A DNA stretch of 64,000 nt, from the NCBI GenBank assembly GCA_900155495.1, contig FTLJ01000189.1, positions 1 to 64,000 on the forward strand. Reading direction: 5' to 3'. Below are positions 57,166 through 64,000 of this stretch, one piece after another (position 1 is the stretch's first letter; each line of letters opens with the position of its first letter). This DNA comes from Porogramme epimiltina. Lineage: Eukaryota; Basidiomycota; Agaricomycetes; Polyporales; Polyporaceae. Position numbers and translations under genes: made by a program. A model generated the notes under the pieces. The model was not told the DNA's origin, made no database searches, and was given only the letters and a program-made list of their open reading frames with translations.

Positions 57166-60073
57166 ATGTCCTCACGCGACATTCTATGTATGCCATATGC
57201 TACGCTTTCTGCATCTACTACCAGCATGGGTGCCTGCGCCAGTAGAAAGCCGGCTCGCAACGAAGCGCTATCAATGCCCCCTCGTCGCTTCAAGCTCACC
57301 AGTCCCGGTGATATTGACTGGGGCAAGGTCGAATCTTACCAGCGGTGGGCCCCTACTCTCCTCACCATTCCCCAGTCAAATATATCCCTTCCACCTCGAC
57401 CTGAATTCCCTGTGTTCGTCGTTCCGTACCTCTGCGCCTCGAGCCCTTACGACGGAGGCGACTTTGCAACATACCCAGAGCGTCATGGTTGGATAGTCCA
57501 CCACCATGACCCGCTGTGTCACGGTCTGCACTGCCCACCTGGCCTATGCGTCGCTAGTTTGGAAGGCGAAGACCTGGGGGCGAAAGAAGCTCACTACAGA
57601 GCTCATCGTCCTGTTTCCCCCATGCTATCCCGCACGGACGGTTCTCCCGTCACCAGTGCAAGCAAGGCTTCTTTCCTCCAGTCGTGGCTTTTCTTCGGTG
57701 CGCTGCATGAAGTCTCGCGGATGTGTAACTTCCGCATCGACGTCGAGGCCGGATTTGTCGTGGATAACGGGCGACAAGTGTCCACTGCAGCGCTGAATGG
57801 CCTGGCTGCCCGTTGGTTCGCCTCGCTCGACAGCAGATCAGTGGGAAGTACAGTTTTCATGGACCGACTTTTGGCCATCGCACGAAGAATGGTTCTACTT
57901 CTCAACGAAGAGGTCACAGATGAGGGAGAGGATCGTCACCCGGTGTTCAATTACAGACCACACGAAGCCCGCGTTCTGTTTTCTATCACAATCCTCTTCC
58001 GCGTCCTCGCATTGCATTTAGCGCTGCATAACAGCTCTCCTACATCCACTTACACGGAAGATCATGGTCTCGAGGGGTTATGGATCACCGGGCTCCTCAA
58101 CAGGCGTGGAGTCAGGATAGAGGGCATGCAGGACCTCATTTGGAGTGCGGAGCTAGAGGTTGGGATTCGTCAATGGTGCAAGAGCGAGAGATGGTCCCTC
58201 CAGGTGGCAGGTCCCATGGACTTGTTCTGCTTCGTCCCCCCCATCGGGCGACCGCTTCCACGGGACCATAGCGCATGCGAAACAATTTGTAACGCATATC
58301 AGGTCGACGAGTTCATCTACAAGGCTGTTCATACCGAGACGTGCCCTGGCGAGACATGCTCAATGGGATCCGTTCAAGCCTCAGATTTGGTCGAGAGGCT
58401 GGAAAATGGAGAAATACCCGTGATTGTGATCACGGAGGATCTGGAGCTACAAGTTGTGAGCAACGAGGATCATCCTTATATCGCCTTCTCGCATGTTTGT
58501 GAGTGGGTCTACTGAACTCGTTCTAGCATATCGTGCTGACTCCTGGCTATCAATAGGGGCAGATGGAAGAGGAAACCCGAGGCGAAATGCGCTACCTATG
58601 TGTCAGCTCCGCCGTCTCCGCGACTACGTCACTCAAGTCTGCCATGCTCACGGAGGACAACTAGCTGCGACGCCTACCATGGCGTTTTGGATGGACACCC
58701 TTTGTATACCCGTCGACCCGCAGTTCAAGAAGTTTCGAAACCAGGCCATAAGCCTCATGGGGACGACTTTCCAAAAGGCGACCGCCGTCCTGGTACTCGA
58801 TCGAGAGCTGGAGATGGTCAACAGCACAGCGACTTCCTTCTTGGAACTGGTCATCCGAATCCTGTGCAGCGGATGGATGAAGCGACTGTGGACATTGGAG
58901 GAGGCGTCTTTCGCTCTTGTCCCACCGGATGGTGATCACTCAACCGGTGACTCCGGCGCATCTTTCCCACAAAAGAAGCTCTACATCCAGATGCGCGATG
59001 GGCCGTTCAACCCCTGGCAGTACGGACACCGCGCCTACTGGAGCAGTCTACCAACAGAGGCGCTGAGGAACCTGCGGTGGACCGCAGACGACGCGCTCAT
59101 GGACGGGGACGCGCTGATGCATACCATCCTGCGGATCAAGCCGCCAGCGTTCCAGTTCGACGACCTGTCCGGCCGCGACGCCTTCGAAGCGCTGAGCCAC
59201 CGGTCGACGAGCAAGGAGGAGGACATGCCCGTCTGCGCGGCTTCTATCCTTGGCATGGACCTTGCCCCCATACTCTCCGTCCACGACTTACAGGACCGCC
59301 TGGCGGCCTTCTACCGCCAGCTGCGCTCGATACCGGAGGGTGTTCTGTGGGCGGATGACCCTGCCATCAGGAGGTTGACTATCAAGCCCTTCCGATGGGC
59401 CCCTATCAATATCAACACATTCCCTGACGATGCACTGGGTATGGAGGACGTGCGGTGCGACCTGCGGGGCTTGCATGTGAGATATGCCGGCTTCGTGCTA
59501 CGCTCGAGCAGTCTGCCAGGCCGTGGCGTTTATCTCCTGGCTTCGGATCAAAAGGGCAAGACCCGGATACATGGGAGTATAAGGATAATGACGTGGTCAG
59601 AGAAGTGGATGAAGGACGCTGGCGGGGAGGTTACTGATGCGGAGGGCCCAGGCAACCCAAGCGAGGGAGTGGACGACGAGATGGAAGACGAGGCGGAAGA
59701 GAGCGAGGAAGATGAGGACGATAGTGCATGGGAGGAGTCGGAGAGCGATGTGGATGAGGATGAGGAAGCTTATGATGCAACAGCGATGCCCACGACTCCC
59801 GCGATCCCAAGCACCAAGTTCACGTTGGCGATCATCCTGAGGCCCAGTTATCTGGCAGACGTCTATTCCGACTCTTTCAACGCGGCCATCCTCCATACCA
59901 ACTTCGATGGAGATCTTACAGGTGTGCCCCCCAACGTCGAGATCTGCAGCACAATTATCGGGTATGGCTATTATACGCCCTCTCGGCCATCCCAATTCGC
60001 CACAGCCCAAAACGAACATCCTATCCGCATCAGCTGTATGCGCGTGAAAAAACGGAAGTGGCGGATAACATAG
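57166..60073 (+). CDS. HET-domain protein 4
   Basis: Two exons; TAG at 60071-60073 follows KKRKWRIT. Two starts are possible. ATG 57166 gives MSSRDILCMPYATLSASTTS before the conserved part. ATG 57226 gives MGACASRKPARNEALS, an ideal N-myristoylation start with a neighbouring Cys for palmitoylation. The N-terminal half has WIVHHHDPLCHGLHCPPGLC, FLQSWLFFGALHEVSRMC and the cluster Cys-x3-Cys-x13-His-x3-Cys-x4-Cys (Cys371 if the first ATG is used). The HET domain has SHVWADGRGNPRRNALPMCQ (Arg replaces the usual Leu), AFWMDTLCIPVDPQFKKF and CSGWMKRLWTLEEASF. An acidic tract (EEDEDDSAWEESESDVDEDE) precedes the C-terminus, as in HET3. Confidence 0.9.
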
Positions 60074-60533
60074 CTGATGAGGGCCGAGCGAGGCATTAGA
60101 GCTGAAAATGGTTGCAAGGCGCCATGCATATAGCGCTGTAGCCTTAGAAGATCTAAAACAATGTGGATATACCGCGGCCGGATGCCAACTGCCTTCCTCA
60201 TGAGTCTTTGCTCAGAGCGCGCTGAAGATCGACGATCAGAAAGACCCGCATGCCGATTTTGTCGTGCATATGGCCCTGGCGGCATCTACCGACGCTGTCC
60301 GAGGGAAACAGAAACATGCTATCATAACAACAGTGCATACATTATAACAGATCCAAGCCATACTGGGAGAGACGGCGTCCGCGCACATACCGGCACTAAT
60401 CCACCTGTGTTGCCTATGACCTCCCTAAACACGACGTCAAAAAAGTGAACGCACCACCACCCCCTCCAAGCACTGAACGTGCAAGAACCGCTCCACCCCT
60501 GCCAGGGGGGGCTCGAGCGCCGCCGCGGCGCGG
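60074..60533. other. spacer between HET4 and the E2 gene
   Basis: The two genes converge here. No gene or repeat is supported. Confidence 0.5.
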
Positions 60534-61680
60534 TCACAGTCGCTTGAGCGCCTTCTTCCGCTTCTCGCCCGTGGCGCCGTTCGTCACCGCCGCTCGCTTC
60601 ACCGCCTTCGCGGGCGCGGTCGCCTGCACGCCGACCGCGACGTTCGAGTCTGCCGTTCCGAGCGGCGCCGGGGACACATGGCGCCCCTTTGTCGCCGGTG
60701 ATGCGGAGAGGCTTTTCTCCGACGTGAGGGAGGACGCCGAAGTGGAGGTCGGGTACGTGTTCGGAGTTGATGGGTGGAGGGGCTGTGAGGATGGAAGCGG
60801 GGAAGACGATTTAGAGTTGACGGAGGAGATGGCGGCGGCGGCGGCAGTGGTGGTCGTCTTTGGTGGGGGCGCGGCGGGTGCAGATGTTGCGGAGGCTGTT
60901 GAGGGCTTGGATGTTGATGCTGGTTCTGAGGGCGACTCGGATTTGGAAGGAGTATTGAATTCTACTGGCCGCACCTGGAAAAGAGAAGATAGTGAGGAAA
61001 GGCAACGTAATGAAATGCTGCGAATCACGCACCTTCGGTGTGGCATGCACGCTCGTGATCAGCTTCGCTCGGTCGCAATAGCTGTTGTAATCCTCCAACA
61101 GGAGCTTCCCAGCCTCCTCGTCCAACGCAGATTCAGGGTTGGGGTAAATGAGTAGGCACTTTACTGTGACCAATATGTGCCCGATCCCGTATGTGGACTT
61201 CCAGTCCTTCTTGAGCGTGTTGACACAAATCTCTCCCGCCGTAGAGACATTGGGATGGAAAATCTTGGTAGCAAACCAGCCTGACGACGCGAGACCGTTC
61301 ATAAAGGGGATGTATGCATATAACGATAGGATAAACGCACATTTTGGCGGGGCAGCGGGGAACTCTTCCGTGAAGTTGAACCTAACCCTAAAGTAGCCAC
61401 CCGCATACGGCGTGCCCTCTGCAACAGCGCGACAGGACGCGTCAACAGCGTGTAGAGGTAGACAGAACACCCAGAGAAAGGCTTACCAGGACCTTCAACG
61501 ATACCGGTCACGTCCAGCATGTTGTCCTCATTGACCACGACGCGTATGCCGTCAGGGGGGCTCGTCCGGAGCTCACTGAGCTCGCGCATGAGGCGACGGA
61601 CAACGGCAGGGGAAACTGACTGTGAGAGTGTGTCAAGATTGAGTTTGGGGTTGCTGCGCAATGTAAATGGGGCGTACCAT
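60534..61680 (-). CDS. ubiquitin-conjugating enzyme E2, Ube2S type
   Basis: The UBC fold reads [60 protein letters not shown] with the HPN motif and catalytic Cys ([12 protein letters not shown]), then [20 protein letters not shown] and [20 protein letters not shown]. These are the diagnostic blocks of Ube2S (E2-EPF), which extends Lys11-linked chains with the anaphase-promoting complex. A Ser/Pro/Ala-rich tail of about 120 residues ends [10 protein letters not shown] at TGA 60534-60536, matching the C-terminal LRRL-type APC/C-binding peptide. The first exon is unclear: the frame is open back to an apparent TTG near 61661, and the nearest ATG (61678-61680) is in another frame, so a short intron or an indel is needed. 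Confidence 0.88.
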
Positions 61681-62107
61681 GGCTGCGGTGGAGGAGGGAG
61701 GGGAGGAGAGGTTCGAGTTGGAGATGTTGGTCAGAAGTCAACCAGGGCTCACCTCCAGTGGCGCCCGATTCATCTCCGCCCCCTGCCTCGGGTCACATCA
61801 TGACATAGCTAGTCACGCGCGTCACATGCCATTATCCCTTCCCTGGCTGGCCTTGTGCTCTTTATGTTTCGCGGGAATAACGGGATAGACACATTTTCGT
61901 GTCGCCTTTGGAGGAGACAAACACGCCCTATTCTTTGCGGGATCTTCTCGCCCCCATGTAGTCTCGCGCCCACCCACTAAGTATGACTCTGGGTAACGTG
62001 ACCGAGAATCGGCTAGATTATCCTCACGAGCGGATCTGCGATTCTCCAGATCTTCGTCCGTTTCCGGCTCTGACTCTTTTTCACTCACCCTCATCTCGCT
62101 GCCAACC
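61681..62107. other. divergent promoter region of E2 and ADE13
   Basis: No gene is seen. The stretch carries the 5' sequences of both divergent genes. Confidence 0.5.
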
Positions 62108-64000
62108 ATGGAGGCTACGGACACGTACCAGACACCCCTCTCAAGGTTCCACATACCCCCCTCTTACCCCCTTCCGCCTTGCGAGCCTGACATCGCTCTA
62201 GCCGCTATGCAAGCAAGGAAATGGCCCACCTCTTCTCTTCGGCCGTGCGTCCCCCGTCTAGTCGTCCTACCCACCCCTCACAGCAGCACAGAACCGCTTC
62301 CACACCTGGAGGAAGCTGTGGCTGAACCTTGCGATTGCGGAGAAGGAGCTGGGACTGCCCGTCTCGGATGAGGCCGTCGAGCAGATGAAAGCGAACTTGG
62401 TGCGTCGGACACGCTTTTCTGAAACGCCGCGACTCCTTATACCCTCCGTACGTGATAGCATCTTGATGCAACCCAATTCGAAATCGCGGCCGCGGAGGAG
62501 AAGAAGCGTCGCCACGACGTCATGGCCCATGTCCACACATTTGGCCAGGTCGCCCCTGCTGCTGCCGGGATTATCCAGTCCGTGCTCATGCATTCATCGC
62601 GCGCGCCCCACTTATACTTATTCTCGCCAGCCTCGGCGCGACGTCATGCTACGTGACCGAGTGCGTCAACCCCATCACCCCTTCCCATTCCCATGCCCCA
62701 CAACGCTGACGCCTCATGCAGCAACGCGGACCTGATTTTCATTCGCGAGGCACTCACCCTCCTCCTTCAAAAGCTCGCCGTCGTGATCGATCGCTTCTCC
62801 TCATTTGCGGCCCAGTACCGTGACTTGCCCACGCTCGGCTTCACGCACTTCCAGCCTGCACAACTCACGACGGTCGGCAAGCGTGCGACACTCTGGCTTC
62901 AGGTGTGTATCACCCTTCTTGTGCGCACTTTGGGCGTGTATGAATGCCCGCGTAGGAGCTCCTGTGGGACCTCCGCAACATCAAACGGGCGCGCGACGAC
63001 ATTGGCTTCCGAGGCGTCAAGGGAACCACGGGCACCCAGGCGAGCTTCTTAGCCCTCTTCGACGGTGACCACGACAAGGTGAGCCTCTACTTGAGGTTCT
63101 GTTTCCTTCCCTCACACCCCTCATCCGAGCGTCTGTAGGTGGAAGAGCTGGACCGGCGCGTCACGGAACTCTCCGGGTTCACCTACGCATACCCCGTCAC
63201 GTCCCAAACGTACTCGCGCAAGATCGACATCGACGTCCTCGCGCCCCTCGCATCCTTCGGCGCGACCGCCCACAAGCTCGCGACAGACCTCCGCCTCCTC
63301 GCGAATCTGAAGGAGGTCGAGGAGCCGTTCGAGTCCACCCAGATCGGATCTTCCGCGATGGCGTACAAGCGCAACCCGATGCGGTCCGAGCGCGTGTGCT
63401 CGCTCGCGCGGCACCTCATGGTCCTCCATCAGAACGCGCTCGGGACTGCGAGCGTGCAGTGGTTCGAGCGGACGCTGGACGACAGCGCGAACCGCCGGAT
63501 CACGCTCCCGGAGGCGTTCCTCACCGCGGACATCGTGCTCACGACGCTCCAGAACGTCAGCGAGGGTCTGGTCGTGTACCCGCGTGTGATCGCTCGCCGG
63601 ATTGCGCAGGAGCTGCCGTTCATGGCGACGGAGAACATCATCATGGCGCTGGTCAAGTCAGGCGGGGACCGACAGGAGGCGCACGAAAAGATCAGGGTAT
63701 GTGGTTCCATTTCCTTCTTTTGCTTCCTTTTGGAAGTATTTGGCTGACTGCCGCGCCTAGGTCCTGTCGCACGAGGCGGCGCACCAGGTGAAGCAGCTCG
63801 GCCTCGACAACGACCTCATCGAGCGCGTGCGCGCGGACCCGTACTTCGACCCGATCAAGGGCCAGCTCGACGCGCTGCTCGACCCGAAGACGTTCGTCGG
63901 GCGGGCGCCGGAGCAGGTGGACAAGTTCCTTGCGGATTGGGTGCGCCCTGTCCTCGCGGATGCGGAGCTGCAGACTGCGCTCGGAAAAGCGGGTAAGGCA
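62108..64000 (+). CDS. ADE13: adenylosuccinate lyase, 3' end cut by window
   Basis: It starts at ATG 62108 ([20 protein letters not shown] across the first intron). At least nine exons join in phase: [117 protein letters not shown] and the superfamily signature [20 protein letters not shown]. The last intron (from 63698) leads into [20 protein letters not shown]. The enzyme cleaves SAICAR and adenylosuccinate in purine synthesis and is a cytosolic tetramer. Only the last residues are missing, outside the window. All catalytic blocks seen are intact. Confidence 0.95.

Overview
The window is nuclear DNA of a mushroom-forming basidiomycete (Agaricomycetes). The evidence is genes split by many 45-80 nt GT-AG introns, C/G-rich third codon positions, and two families expanded in these fungi: FunK1 protein kinases and HET-domain proteins. 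I found no tRNA, rRNA, CRISPR array or intact transposon. Exon structures were read by eye from reading-frame continuity and splice sites.

Layout. 1-3 kb is a zone of broken genes: a partial 3' coding end, a frameshifted dual-specificity phosphatase fragment, and a phosphatidylserine synthase fragment that abuts it tail to tail. 3.5-10.5 kb holds two tandem minus-strand FunK1 kinases; the first has lost its TATA box, its start codon and its C-terminal tail. 11-38 kb is mostly a conserved core: an AKR7-type aldo-keto reductase, the ATPase inhibitor IF1 divergent from F1Fo-ATPase subunit h, uroporphyrinogen-III synthase, a citrate carrier, a GPI-anchored Cys-rich protein, an orphan integrase-type zinc-binding protein, a Rho-GEF lacking its catalytic domain, a Kin4-like kinase, an SDR, an OTU protease, an unknown conserved protein and a secreted serine beta-lactamase-like enzyme. 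39.4-60.1 kb is a single-strand array ordered HET, HET, FunK1, FunK1, HET, HET. 60.5-64 kb returns to core genes: a Ube2S-type E2 divergent from adenylosuccinate lyase, which runs off the window.

The most notable region is the HET/FunK1 array. All four HET proteins carry the same N-terminal half with two conserved Cys/His clusters, which I do not recognise as a named domain, and share one intron that splits the Trp codon of the HET signature. The three intact FunK1 genes share a TATA box about 45 nt before the start codon, three intron positions, a basic linker and a basic C-terminal tail. Pairing of these families in one locus suggests a self/non-self recognition or cell-death locus. That function is inference; the arrangement, motifs and duplications are read from the sequence.
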